A stretch of 64,000 nucleotides of DNA from Gari tellinella (taxonomy: Eukaryota; Mollusca; Bivalvia; Cardiida; Psammobiidae), in NCBI GenBank assembly GCA_922989275.2, contig OV277864.1:70250158-70314157 (forward strand), written 5' to 3'. A program made the translations under genes and the position numbers. The notes beneath the pieces are model-generated. The model had not been told where the DNA came from. It was given only the letters and a program-made list of their open reading frames with translations, and ran no database searches. Every line of letters begins with the position of its first letter. Within the stretch, counting starts at the first letter, position 1. Shown in pieces: positions 42,439-52,148 of the stretch.

Positions 42439-42881
42439 TAAACCTTTCACTCTTAACCCTTTCCCTTATAGAAGCGACTTTTAGCGCATTCATTTTATTC
42501 ATCCGCCAAAGAAAATAGTTCCATTTTATACTGTCATGAATATGTACTATAAGAAATAGTTTCTATATACTAGCAGATAGTAACTTAAAGTAGGCTGAAA
42601 GTAAAGCAGAATGTGCTCTAGGGCACATTCTGCTTTACTTTCAGCCTGCTTTAATAGGTCACATATCTTAACTACTAGAAACAGGCTATGGGATAAAGGG
42701 TTAACGCGTAACGCGGCGTCTGATCAGGACCCAAACATTTGGAGACTCTTATCAATATTTTATCAAGTCATACAATATTAAATCTAACTTTAAAACGTGT
42801 CTTGCAGACGACAGTACTTACGCAGACGACAATAAAGCGGTGAAGGGGTAAACATCTTCCGATAAATTGATCATGAAAGGG
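42439..42881 (+). mobile_element. Family B MITE carrying a family C insertion
   Basis: TTAAACCTTTCACTC on the left. To the right of the insertion, CGCGTAACGCGGCGTCTGAT, ATTAAATCTAACTTTAAAAC, GCAGACGACAATAAAGC, then TCATGAAAGGG and TTAA at 42882-42885. The left core arm was lost at the insertion. Confidence 0.7.
42457..42700 (+). mobile_element. Family C MITE nested in family B
   Basis: TTAA at 42453-42456 and 42701-42704 flank CCCTTTCCCTTATAG and CTATGGGATAAAGGG. Core 2 at 42583-42655 has GAATGTGCTCTAGGGCACATT at its centre, read as two 10-bp arms around one base. Confidence 0.85.
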
Positions 42882-42885
42882 TTAA

Positions 42886-43129
42886 CCCTTTCCCCCATAG
42901 AAGCGACTTTTAGCGTATTTTATTTATTCTTCCGCTAAAGAAAATAGTTCCTGTTTATACCCTCATGAATAATTACCATTACAAATATATTATATAGCCT
43001 AGCAGATTTTAGCTTAAAGCAGGCTGAGAGTAAAGCAGAATGTGCCTTAAGGCACATTCTGCTTTACTTTCAACCTGCTTTAAGTGGTCACCTGTCTTCA
43101 AAACTATAAACATGCTATGAGGTAAAGGG
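42886..43129 (+). mobile_element. Family C MITE sharing a TTAA with the preceding B element
   Basis: The TTAA at 42882-42885 is both the right boundary of the B copy and the left boundary here. Ends CCCTTTCCCCCATAG and CTATGAGGTAAAGGG; right TTAA 43130-43133. Core 2 at about 43011-43084 is nearly perfect. Confidence 0.85.
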
Positions 43130-43189
43130 TTAAGCGTAAATCAAACCGAATTCAGTACAATGTAGACAATGACAACGATTTGTTTCGTT

Positions 43190-43272
43190 ATTAGTGGTTC
43201 AAACTATTTGAAACCAGGTTAGACGCCGAGTTACTCGGCGTCTCGGCTGACATCGAACTGTATATAACTAAC
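43190..43272. repeat. Core 1 remnant (GAGTTACTC centre)
   Basis: CAAACTATTTGAAACCAGGT, GACGCCGAGTTACTCGGCGT, then a worn right arm. It is preceded by an A-like arm (ACAATGTAGACAATGACAAC). Confidence 0.5.
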
Positions 43273-43285
43273 ATCCATCATTTAA

Positions 43286-43533
43286 CCCATTACCCCATAG
43301 CATGTTTCTAGTCTTGAAAATAGGTGATCACTTAAAGCAGGCTGGAAGTACATGTAAAGCAGAATGTGCATTAAGGTACATTCTGCTTTACTTTCAACCT
43401 GTTTAAGCTACATGTACCATCTACTTGGATATATATATTTTTTATAATTATGGTTCATATTCATGACAACATAAATTTTCTTTAGTGGGGGAATAAATTA
43501 GAGGCGCAAAACGCGTATTTATGGGGTAATGGG
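43286..43533 (-). mobile_element. Family C MITE
   Basis: TTAA 43282-43285, CCCATTACCCCATAGCATG to TATGGGGTAATGGG; right TTAA mutated. Core 2 has an ACATGTA-like insertion (GAAGTACATGTAAAGC) in the left arm. Confidence 0.8.
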
Positions 43534-43539
43534 TTTACG

Positions 43540-43780
43540 TTTCGTTGACAATGATAGCATTCCATTCAATGACATAGTAATATACCTTTATTAACCGAGA
43601 ACCAAATTAATAACATCGTATCAAAACAATTACAAAATATAAAAGATGCAAGATTGAGATAAAAGAAACAGAACTGTGTAAATTAGCTGAAGCAGACTGC
43701 AAAATCATTTCGGATCATTATACCATTTGTTACATGTGCGGATCTAGCGATGGTTTTTCTCAGATCTTCTCTTCTCTCCC
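43540..43780. other. No feature seen
   Basis: Spacer between two C copies. Confidence 0.4.
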
Positions 43781-43786
43781 TTTTAA

Positions 43787-44036
43787 ACCATTAGCCCACA
43801 GCCTGTTTCTAGCATTGAAGACAGGTGACCACTTAAAGCAGGTTAAACGTAAATCAGAATGCGCCTTACGGCGCATTCTGCTTTACTTTCAACCTGCTTT
43901 AAGCTACCATCTGCTAGGACATACATGTAGAAACTATTTTTTATGATACACATTCATGACTATATAACGTGGAACAATACTCTTCAGGAGAGGAATAAAA
44001 TTGAGGCGTAAAAGGGCGTATTAATGGCGTAAAGGG
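43787..44036 (-). mobile_element. Family C MITE
   Basis: TTAA 43783-43786 and 44037-44040. Ends ACCATTAGCCCACAGC and TGGCGTAAAGGG. Core 2 at 43832-43904 is almost perfect (GCGCCTTACGGCGC centre). Confidence 0.8.
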
Positions 44037-44049
44037 TTAAGGAATTTCT

Positions 44050-44345
44050 AGGGGGAGGGTCCGGACCCCCGGGTCCAATGTTCCCCTCTAGATCCGCGCA
44101 AAAGGTTATCGTTGTTGCAAATAGCTTGATGATTCATGACAAGTATTTTGCATTAACCAATACACTGCTAATCATGACCTAACCAAAGAGCTTAAACAGT
44201 TTGGACCCTGATCAGACGCCGAGTTACTCGGCGTCTGATCAGGATCTAAACTATTTAACACCAGTATTTTAATTCCTGTTTTGAAAAATGGAACAATTTT
44301 CGATAGTTTGCAGACGACAATTTAAAAGCAGACGATATCAACTCA
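44050..44345 (+). mobile_element. Core 1 element with unusual G/C-rich left end
   Basis: GGGTCCGGACCCCCGGGTCC near 44057 resembles GGGGTCCAATGCCCC at 51472. Core 1 at about 44191-44259 (GGACCC, GAGTTACTC centre). Arm GCAGACGACAATTTAAAAGC. The true ends are not clear. Confidence 0.5.
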
Positions 44346-44632
44346 AGATAATGTTGCCTCCGCGCAAAGGACTGCAGCGCCTGCATCAAATAACACGACT
44401 AAATGATAACAGTCCTATTAAAGACAGCTTGACATTAACAAGGAGGCCATAAAGATGTCAAAAGATAATGTTAAGGATTTATTTAACAATTATAATCACC
44501 CTCTTAAAACAAAAAGTCGCCTGTTTAAATTCGGTAGTGGGTTTTTGCAAACATCTAACGTTGGAGTCAAAACTGTTGTGTCATTCTTACGATAATTACA
44601 AATGTAATCATATTCCTGCTGAATATTCACAT
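44346..44632. other. No feature seen
   Basis: AT-rich, unrecognised. Confidence 0.4.
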
Positions 44633-44636
44633 TTAA

Positions 44637-44828
44637 CCCCTTCACAACCATGACGCCATGTTTTTTAAAAGTTGTCGTCTCCTTTTATATACACGTTGTT
44701 TTGTTTTGTTTTGAATTTCCTTTCAGCAAACAGTGTAGACTCTGATCAGACGCCGCATTATGCGGCGTCTGATCAGAGTCTACACTGTTTGCCTATGTCC
44801 CTTTTACGGGACCCTGGGCACAAATTGG
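44637..44828 (+). mobile_element. Chimeric MITE: family B left end, family K core and right end
   Basis: TTAA 44633-44636, CCCCTTCACAACCATGACG and TTGTCGTCTCC are B-like. Then CTTTCAGCAAACAGTGTAGA opens the perfect K core (about 44725-44793, GCATTATGC centre). It ends CCTGGGCACAAATTGG, TTAA 44829-44832. Confidence 0.7.
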
Positions 44829-44832
44829 TTAA

Positions 44833-44880
44833 AAACAAATGCGTTTATTGGGAATGAATAGAGTATTTCCCCCCCTATGC
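44833..44880 (-). repeat. Family A terminal fragment
   Basis: AAACAAATGCGTTTATTGGG, GAATAGAGTATTTCC is the AATAAACGCG arm of family A read in reverse, directly joined to the chimeric element. Confidence 0.55.
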
Positions 44881-45167
44881 AATTACTCAACATTCAAAGC
44901 GTCATAAGTTAGCTTGCGGTAGGTCGAATCTATATCAATGCCAGTTTGTGCCAGATAAAAAGTAAACTGCGTTGGACAGTTGAAGACAGGTGTCTAAGGG
45001 TTAACAGTTACTGTTCAGGAGCCATTCGTCAAAAGTGTTGGATTTATTGAACCATTAGACGAACAACACTATTCTCATCACTAGAGATCCAAGTGGCAAC
45101 ATATTCAAATAATATTTCCTGAAACAGAACCACGGAGATAAGTTTTTCCAGGTAAATTATAGGTTAG

Positions 45168-45390
45168 CACATTCAATCCTAGCGACGAGTATACTCGTTA
45201 TTAACAAACAGTGTCAATGTCAAGAGTACACTTGTCGTATACAAACAGTGTAGGAGCACTCTGATCATGTTCTGCACGGTTTGTCATTTTGAAGTATATT
45301 TTTAAAAGCAACCCTATATCGTATAAATATTGGCTAGACTTAATTTGAAATTGAAGTGTCCAACAAGTCACTTGAGTCGTCACTGGAGTT
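45168..45390 (-). mobile_element. Decayed family D MITE
   Basis: TCAATCCTAGCGACGAGTAT, AGAGTACACTTGTCGTATAC, CAAACAGTGTAGGAGCACTC, GTTCTGCACGGTTTGTC. The core has lost most of one arm. Confidence 0.55.
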
Positions 45391-45437
45391 CACTTGGTAA
45401 AACTATTCTAAGAATACTTCTTTAAACGCAAGAGATA

Positions 45438-45681
45438 CAGTTGAGAAGACATTATTCTTGTCCATTTAAACGAAAAACGAAACGCGAGCGCATTGCAATA
45501 AAATGTAGAAAATTACAATTTATTTAAAATGTCTATCAATTCATTCTAATGTGAGTGCCAATTAGTTTGGAGCCTGATCAGACGCCGGTTATAACCGGCG
45601 TCTGATCTGGTTCCAAACTGTTTGCATTGGAAATAATAGTTTTAGCGCAAACGCGTTTAAAAAATAACGTCTTTTCCACTG
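45438..45681 (-). mobile_element. Family A MITE
   Basis: TA, CAGTTGAGAAGACATT to CGTCTTTTCCACTG, TA. Core 1 at 45560-45625 has a GCCGGTTATAACCGGC centre. The AATAAACGCG arm is shortened. Confidence 0.85.
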
Positions 45682-45917
45682 TATGTGTTTTCCCAGGTAA
45701 ATCATGGGTTAAAGAATACGTGCTTGGGGCGATTCTGATCAGGTTTCTGCGCCAATACTGACCACCTTTGATGCCACAGATAACAACGTCAACGTTAATT
45801 GAATGTGAATATTTACGACTTGGAGCTCGGGCAGAAATGGACCATATCGTCTATAAATCAATCATACAAGCTATGTTATCGCTTAAAGATATAGTAGAAC
45901 CCCGAATGCCGTCTTGA

Positions 45918-46107
45918 ACTCCTTCACTGCCTTGCCCCAAGTATAATTGGTATTTTTGCAAACAGTTTTGATCCTGATCAGACGCCGCATCAAAACTGTT
46001 TGACGCTCTTTACGGTATTTCTTTACTCAGATTACCTAAAAACTAAATTTGAGAACTAAAAGCAGACGACAATTGCTAAAGCTGATGACGTCATGACAGT
46101 AAAGGGG
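45918..46107 (+). mobile_element. Family B (CACTGCCTTGCCCC subtype) with one core arm deleted
   Basis: CTCCTTCACTGCCTTGCCCC to GACGTCATGACAGTAAAGGGG, TTAA 46108. The core reads GATCCTGATCAGACGCCGCA directly into TCAAAACTGTTTGAC. Confidence 0.75.
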
Positions 46108-46147
46108 TTAACATTCTGCACGTTGTGGACGAGTTTGTGAAGCATGT

Positions 46148-46322
46148 TGCAAACAAAGTTTGGATCCAGATGAGACGCCGAGTAACTCGGCGTCTCACCT
46201 GAATTCAAATTGCTTGTAGATAATGATTGTTTTCTTAATACAATGTATTATGCAGAAAACCATCTCTGATAATTGTTGCATTCGGCAATTTTCGCGGACG
46301 ACAATAACAGCGCGGGTAAAAG
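46148..46322 (+). mobile_element. Core 1 (GATGAGACGCC variant) with B-type right end
   Basis: GGATCCAGATGAGACGCCGA, TAACTCGGCGTCTCACC. The right arm has GCATTCGGCAATTTTCGCGG and ACGACAATAACAGCGCGGG. It ends AAAAGG, then TTAA. Confidence 0.6.
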
Positions 46323-46535
46323 GTTAACTAACGCGCTTTGCCGACTACCCGCATGCATATTAATCTACTCACAGCATCATTTACTCCGTAGGAAATTCTT
46401 TTGTATACAAAAAATGATAAGCATGTTCGTATCAGTTTTGATCCTGATAAAAAGTTATCTTATCCAAAGTGAGAAGAATAGTCTAGCAGGGTTGTGACAT
46501 TTGGATCGAAAAAGAAAATCCAAAAACATTAAACC

Positions 46536-46735
46536 TTATCCGGCAGTAAAATCGTCTGCTTTGAAATTGTCGTCTGCAAAAAAATAAAACATAAAATATA
46601 AGATTTAAACATTTTGTAATTATATAAACCAAATGACAAGTGTCAAACAGTTTGGATGCAGATCAGACGCCGCGTAACGCGGCGTCTGATCTGGATCCAA
46701 ACTGTTTGCAAATATCAATCAAGTCGCGATCGGTA
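46536..46735 (-). mobile_element. Family B/E-type MITE with perfect core 1
   Basis: ATCGTCTGCTTTGAAATTGT, CGTCTGCAAAAAAATAAAAC, then core 46643-46710 with GGATGCAGATCAGACGCC and the mirror GGCGTCTGATCTGGATCC. The GATCTGG spelling is E-like. It ends GGTTAAGGG. Confidence 0.65.
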
Positions 46736-46971
46736 GGTTAAGGGTTAAAGCTCTAATGGACGGGATAAGGTAAAGAGAGGTTGGCAATTTTTCTTATCGT
46801 GCAAAATATTGCCATCATCAGCCAAATATAGGAACATTTTAACCTATGCCACGCACTAATCTGCCCTATTTCTATTTCAAAACTGCAGAAAAAACGGCAA
46901 AAAATCTGATTTATTGTTTTGTACTTAAAACCGGTATAAGCCTGCATGGATGTTCTAACGAACTCTATACG

Positions 46972-47213
46972 ATAGAGAAAACGTTGTTCTTTCCTGATAA
47001 ACGCGTTTACGCTCAAACTATAATTTTCATTGCAAACAGTTTGGAGCCAGATCAGACGCCGGATAAACCGGCGTCTGATCAGGCTCCAAAACGGTTTGTC
47101 ACTCAGCTTAAAACAAAGCGTAAGAAATGTCAAAACGATGCCAATTTCCTAATTTGCTCCGCGTTTGCGTTTCGTTTGCGTTTAAACGGGTAAGAATAAT
47201 GTGTTCTTCTCTT
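46972..47213 (+). mobile_element. Family A MITE, ends worn
   Basis: GAGAAAACGTTGTTC, GATAAACGCGTTTACGC to GTAAGAATAATGTGTTCTTC. Core 1 at 47031-47098 has a GCCGGATAAACCGGC centre. Confidence 0.75.
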
Positions 47214-47428
47214 ATACATATTCTATGGTAATCTAACGACACTGCAGTCTTTGTCCATAAAGCAAAACGTTTCACGTGAAATAGCAAATAGTGTAGCTCT
47301 TGATGAATTGCGGCGTTTCTCTAAGGTCTATATACTGTTTCCTAATGTCTAATTTTGTTAATGACATGAACTAATGGGTGATTTTGTGCATCTTGTAAGT
47401 TAAGTAAACAATTTCGATACATAACGAA

Positions 47429-47620
47429 AGTGTGGAGAAAACGTTTTTCTCTCTCAAACCGCGTGTGTGGTGGTTAAATATTATTGTCCATTTCAAACAG
47501 CTTGGAATTAACGGCACCTCGAGAAAATTAAGTGCTCAAATGGCGGCAAATATTTTGTTGCAAAGCGTTTTCGTTTAGTAACGTTCGAACGGGAAAGAAT
47601 GATTTCATCTACATTAGATC
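47429..47620 (+). mobile_element. Old family A MITE without core
   Basis: GTGTGGAGAAAACG and CTCAAACCGCGTG on the left, AACGGGAAAGAATGATTTC on the right. The core is replaced by CAAACAGCTTGGAATTAACG. Confidence 0.5.
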
Positions 47621-47879
47621 TACATTACGTGCTTAAAGTAAATCCAAAGAGATAATATATTAACGATTGCGTTTATGAGCTGAGTAAGGTGAACAAGAAA
47701 TTGATTACTTTTAGGTCACTTTGACATGTTATGACCTGTGACCTTGGCTGGCTTGATTAGCAATTGTCCTGCGGTAGAGTTAGTCTGCTTCTAAATTGTC
47801 GTCTACAAATGTTCTACCATTTCAACCCTTTCAACCCGTTTTATTTTTGTGTCGCAGGTCCATAATTACATGTACATAT

Positions 47880-48092
47880 GGCAAGCCGTTATTATTTCCC
47901 AAATAATTTGATATGAAACACAAACGCAATTAAATTAGGACAATGGCAGCTTTTATAACACATTTGATTCCTGTCTGAGTGGTAAACAGTCTGGGAGAAA
48001 ATTAAACGCCGGTCATTGCTTGCAATAGAAATGATTGTTTTAGCACAAAACGAGGTAAATGGGAAATAATAGCATCTTTCTCATAATTAGAA
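47880..48092 (-). mobile_element. Old family A MITE
   Basis: GGCAAGCCGTTATTATTTCC, CTGAGTGGTAAACAGTCTGG, AAACGCCGGTCATTGC, TTTTAGCACAAAACGAGG, AATGGGAAATAATAGC. The ends are eroded. Confidence 0.5.
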
Positions 48093-48384
48093 AGCAATCA
48101 GACTTGCTCTGCACCCAATCAATAGATAACTATAGAATATCGTTAATGACAGGATGCTGATTAACACAAGACAATGGGGACGCAGTAAACAGCTAATAGA
48201 AAACGTCTGCACAAAATCTGTTCTGCACATTGGGAATCGACCTGTCTGAGAATAATTTGAATGTTGTTTTGATAAGGTTCGACTTAATACAGAAATAGCC
48301 TGCTTCTCTTGAGAAGGTGATATTCGTTCAAAGTAAGTCTTGTCCATTGTTAAATGATTACAATATAACTGCAATGTATGACAC

Positions 48385-48617
48385 GGGGCTGCCATAAGTT
48401 GATCATAAAAATCCTAAGATATCAAATTTTCAATTTTTCAGGCGCAATTTTACTAATCGTACCTTTATCCCATAGTCTGTTTCTTGTTTTGAAGACACAT
48501 GTCTGCTTAAAACAGGGTGAAAGCAAAGCAGAATGCGCCTTATGGCGCATTCTGCTTTACTTTCAGCCTGTTTTAAGCTACGAATACTTAAGAAAAATAC
48601 GGAGAAATGGCAGCCCT
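48385..48617. mobile_element. Family J MITE (hAT-like ends) carrying core 2
   Basis: Ends GGGGCTGCCATAAG and ATGGCAGCCCT. Flanking 8-bp words TATGACAC and GATGACAA match at six positions. Inside: CTTAAAACAGGGTGAAAG, GAATGCGCC TTA TGGCGCATTC, then the mirror. It is the better-preserved relative of 33715. Confidence 0.7.
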
Positions 48618-48629
48618 GATGACAATAAT

Positions 48630-48695
48630 TAAGATAAACAGTGCTGACCCTGATCAGATGACTTTCTGATAAGGTCCTAAGGTCAATAAGCTTTT
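48630..48695. repeat. Fragment of a family D core
   Basis: AAACAGTGCTGACCCTGATC, TTTCTGATAAGG. There is no mirror arm. Confidence 0.4.
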
Positions 48696-48711
48696 GAATT
48701 AAGCATGTGAT

Positions 48712-48780
48712 CGTTCTCAATCATTTGATCGATCAGATTGGAGCTTTTGCTCTAATCTGACCGATCAAATGCTTGAGAAC
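48712..48780. repeat. Single-copy near-perfect hairpin
   Basis: GTTCTCAATCATTTGATCGA, TCAGATTGGAGC, loop TTT, then GCTCTAATCTGACCGATCAA, ATGCTTGAGAAC. Arms of about 33 bp with few mismatches; not related to core 1 or 2. Confidence 0.75.
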
Positions 48781-48799
48781 GAGCTCAGACTCAACTAAA

Positions 48800-49500
48800 A
48801 ATATTTATAACCTTGAACCCAGGTTTATATTGTTTGCATAGGAGAAAAATACCATTCGATAGTACGTTATTTGTAAATGATACATAAAACTGCAAATATA
48901 TCTTCTATTGAATGAGCGCAAGCAGTTTTATTTACATGTACATAGTTAAATGAGAAATAACACTTGTATTACGGTGATTTCTAATACTGGTTTCTATTTC
49001 CTAGGAAACCTTTATCATTTTGACTGTAACATACATAAATATGTTTTGATTGATTTATCATTTTGAATATCTAATGTTGTATTATATTTAAGAGAGTTAA
49101 TACATTGATTGTACTAGGAGAGGACGCACATGAGCTGGTGCATGTTATGCAATCCCTTTCTTTGAATAAAATATTGTTTATATTTAAAGGCTAAAGGGTC
49201 AAAGAGTTAAACTAAAAATAATAACGGATCGCCTATCGTACGCGTTGACGTTGAGTTATTCCTGGCTAGGTGAAACACATTAGTTTCCCCTTACAAGATA
49301 AACGTGAAACCGATAGCAAAGTATATCCACATTAAGGTGCATTTAAGTATCTACAAAACTGTGAAAAAACACTAAGTGAAGTATTGGCGTGTCAATACTT
49401 AGATAACGAGGGTATCTAGTAAAGAGCAAAAACTTGTAAAAACATATTAATCTTGATTTGACACGGAAAGCTTCCCCGCGGTGAAACGTTTTATTCAATT
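48800..49500. other. No feature seen
   Basis: AT-rich, unrecognised. Confidence 0.45.
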
Positions 49501-49514
49501 TTGTTTTCGACGTG

Positions 49515-49736
49515 CAACCTATCCACTACCCTACCCCGGGTGCATTGGTTATTTGCAAACAGTTTGGATCCTGATCAGACGCCGCTTACATGTAACGCGG
49601 CGTATGATCAGGATCCAAACTGTTTGACGTTCATTTCAATATTTTATAAAGTCAAAATACTTAAAATGATTATTTTGAGAAATAAAGGCAGACGACAATT
49701 ATTTTTAAATAATGACGTCATGTCAGTGAAGGGGTT
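49515..49736 (+). mobile_element. Family B (ACCCTACCCCGGG subtype) MITE
   Basis: CTATCCACTACCCTACCCC to GACGTCATGTCAGTGAAGGGG. Core 1 at 49555-49627 has ACATGTA inserted in its loop (CGCTTACATGTAACGCGG). GCAGACGACAATT is in the arm. Confidence 0.75.
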
Positions 49737-49827
49737 TTAAAAAGTGATAGATATACATAACTACTATCCTTTTAATCAACACATTATTCAGGACAAATGT
49801 GGGTATTGGTATGCATTTTCATAGTGA

Positions 49828-49985
49828 AGACAGAAGACGTTATTGAATATTATATCGGTTAAACGAAAATAAAACGAACGCATTTCGAGTTTAGAAAATG
49901 ACTGGTTGCTAGTCCATTTAACACAGGGTTGCCCGGTGTCTGGTCTGGTCCAAGACTGTTTGTTATAGCAAACACCTTCAATGGA
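49828..49985 (-). mobile_element. Old family A MITE, half copy
   Basis: AGAAGACGTTATTGAATATT, GGTTAAACGAAAATAAAACG, GGGTTGCCCGGTGTCTGGTC, AAGACTGTTTG. The left core arm is deleted. Confidence 0.5.
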
Positions 49986-50043
49986 AAAGAAAAGCGTTTA
50001 GTGCAGAACAACAGGGAAAAAACGTTTAGACAACAGACATAGA

Positions 50044-50270
50044 AAAACTTCTCTAGTACGACCACTAAAATAAAAGTTATTGTATTAAATACATATGACA
50101 GTTTACAGCAAAGTGAAAGTAAAACAGATAACTCCTTAATGTCTACAGTGCAGACCCAGATCAAAAGGCTCGTATAGGAGCCTTACGAACAGGTTCTACA
50201 TTGTCTGTCATTTTGCAATAGATTTTGAATTATATTGTTAAAAACAACCATAAATAGTGAAAGATGGACT
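50044..50270. mobile_element. Chimera of a half family F and a family D copy
   Basis: AACTTCTCTAGTACGACCAC is an F end, and ACAGCAAAGTGAAAGTAAAACAG-like half core 2 (written here in two parts: ACAGCAAAGTGAAAG, TAAAACAG) follows. At about 50140 it switches to TGTCTACAGTGCAGACCCAG with GGCTCGTATAGGAGCC, a D core, and then a D arm. Confidence 0.55.
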
Positions 50271-50274
50271 CAGT

Positions 50275-50640
50275 TGAAAACTGTTTTAATGGTCAATGAA
50301 TAATATTGTACAATGACTTTTTTATTGGCGGTGTTATGACGAGTGACAACATCAGCGTCCAGTTGATAATGTGCAAAATAATTTACGTAATGTATAATTT
50401 AACTACATCTCCTCACGATCTTTACTCATCTTTTAATATACGTCAACAATTAACCTATACTCTTCCACACACGCAACAATTCCTTTTAATATCGAGCCTA
50501 GTCCCTTCTACTAGGAGAATACGTTATTATTTCCTTGTTTGTGCTAGACAAATAATGTCGTTTGTAAATAGTTGGATCAAATGTCTGATAAGAATCCAAT
50601 TTTAATGACTCTCAGATTTAGACGAACATCAATATTTCCG
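50275..50640. other. No feature seen
   Basis: No recognised family; AT-rich. Confidence 0.4.
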
Positions 50641-50695
50641 TATTACTGTCATTTTTACAGTTTATTAGTTCGAGTTTATGTTTAGGTTTGTTTAA

Positions 50696-50940
50696 ATCAT
50701 TATCCCCCGAGACTTCCAATGAACAATTCCAGTTTGCAATAAAGGCTGGTCCATTTTCGACTTAGTGTTTTATTTTTATAATATATTTCAAAATGACAAA
50801 CAGTGAAGACCCTGATCAGAGGGCTCCTACAAGAGCCCTCTGATCAGGGACTTCACTGTTTGCATAGGACAAGTGTACTCTTCACAGGTACACTTTTAGT
50901 TAAGGACGCATTTATATATGCGTCACTAGGACTCAATGAG
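50696..50940 (+). mobile_element. Family D MITE, young, nested in an A remnant
   Basis: TTAA 50692-50695 and 50941-50944; ends ATCATTATCCCCCGAGAC and GGACTCAATGAG. Core 50797-50863 is nearly perfect. Flanks GTTTAGGTTTGTTTAA and TTAAACGGGAAAGAAAATG show it sits in the GTTTAAAC word of a family A right arm. Confidence 0.8.
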
Positions 50941-51048
50941 TTAAACGGGAAAGAAAATGCATGAGATCACTTTTGTATTACACAAAATAAAAAGTATGTA
51001 TCAATAAAACATCCTTGCATTTGTTAGTTCAAGCAGAGTGCCCTTTTA

Positions 51049-51120
51049 ACCCCTTCTCTGTCAATGATGCCAAAAGGCGCAATTGCAAACAGTTTGGAAC
51101 CTGATATGATTGCTATTTTA
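51049..51120 (+). mobile_element. Truncated family B copy
   Basis: TTAA, CCCCTTCTCTGTCAATGATG, CGCAATTGCAAACAGTTTGG, AACCTGATATGATTGC; it stops in the first core arm. Confidence 0.55.
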
Positions 51121-51136
51121 TACATTTCCCGTTTAA

Positions 51137-51374
51137 CTCTTTCACAGCAATTGGCGCCAAAAGACGACTTTGCAAACAGCTTGGATCCTGATCAGACGCC
51201 GCGTAACGCGGCGTCTGATTAGGAGCCAAACTGTTTGACACTCCTATCGACATTTCTTCAGTTAAAACAACCCTAAAGCTGACTTTAAACTATTGCAGAC
51301 AACACTACCAATGCAGACGATATTTTGGCGGTTAGAGCGTTACAGCAGACGATGCAACTTGGCAGCGAAAGAGT
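51137..51374 (+). mobile_element. Family B MITE, well preserved, beside A-arm words
   Basis: TTAA 51133-51136 and 51375-51378; ends CTCTTTCACAGC and GGCAGCGAAAGAG. Core 1 at 51173-51237. The left flank TTTCCCGTTTAA and the right flank ACACAATAACGTCTTCTCC look like a split family A copy. Confidence 0.8.
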
Positions 51375-51522
51375 TTAAATTGAACACAATAACGTCTTCT
51401 CCAACATACAACATGAATTTAGTGTTTTCTTTCTCTTCTTTTCCCTTTTAAAGATATTTTAAAGGGGACTGGGGTCCAATGCCCCCACCCCCTCTTGACC
51501 CATGCATCCAATGTGAACATAC

Positions 51523-51814
51523 CTTGAGTAGATGAACAAGTAGATTAACCGTTTAACAAACACAAACATTCCTCACGCGAATAGACCACATTGTTTTGAA
51601 CTAAAACAGAATATATTTTGATTTCCAGACATATCATCACTAAGTCAAACACAGACGTCGTTTTTGTCTTGTCTTAAGTCCATCTATCCCACTTGCGAAT
51701 GAAAGCTGATTGACATTTCCAAGCTATTTTGATCACGGTATGCCACCTGGTACATTTACACTTTATCTACCGTAAGCCATAACAACGTGTCCATCTATGA
51801 AGAACGCAGCGTGC
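51523..51814 (+). repeat. Direct duplication, copy 1
   Basis: CTTGAGTAGATGAACAAGTA, AACCGTTTAACAAACACAAA, GTCTTGTCTTAAGTCCATCT and GATTGACATTTCCAAGCTAT recur in the same order at 52753-53048. No coding frame. Confidence 0.9.
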
Positions 51815-51822
51815 ATTGTTTA

Positions 51823-52007
51823 ACCTTTTCCCCATAGCATGCTTTCAGTAATGAAGAGAGATTGTTGTTCAAAGCAGAATAACAGTAAATCATAATTGTT
51901 CTACCATGTGCTTGGAAATAGAAAGTGTTTCTTAAGCTATACGTATTCCTTACTCTTCAGTTGAGGAATATATTAAAAGCCATACATCGTATTTACGAAG
52001 TAATTGC
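51823..52007 (-). mobile_element. Old family C MITE without core palindrome
   Basis: TTAA 51819-51822 and 52008-52011; ends CCTTTTCCCCATAGCATG and ACGAAGTAATTG. The core is collapsed to TTCAAAGCAGAATAACAG. Confidence 0.6.
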
Positions 52008-52148
52008 TTAACCTCTACCCCATGGAAGGACCTTTTAGCGCATTTAAATTATTCATCCACTGAATAAAATATTTCCAATTATTGAAGTAATAGATATGTA
52101 TTGATCACTAGAAATAGTTTCTATGTTCTAAAATATCGTACTTTAAAG

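Noticed and set aside
48087..48395. A 102-codon minus-strand frame as a gene
   Set aside because: It has no recognisable domain, starts inside family J and overlaps an A remnant.
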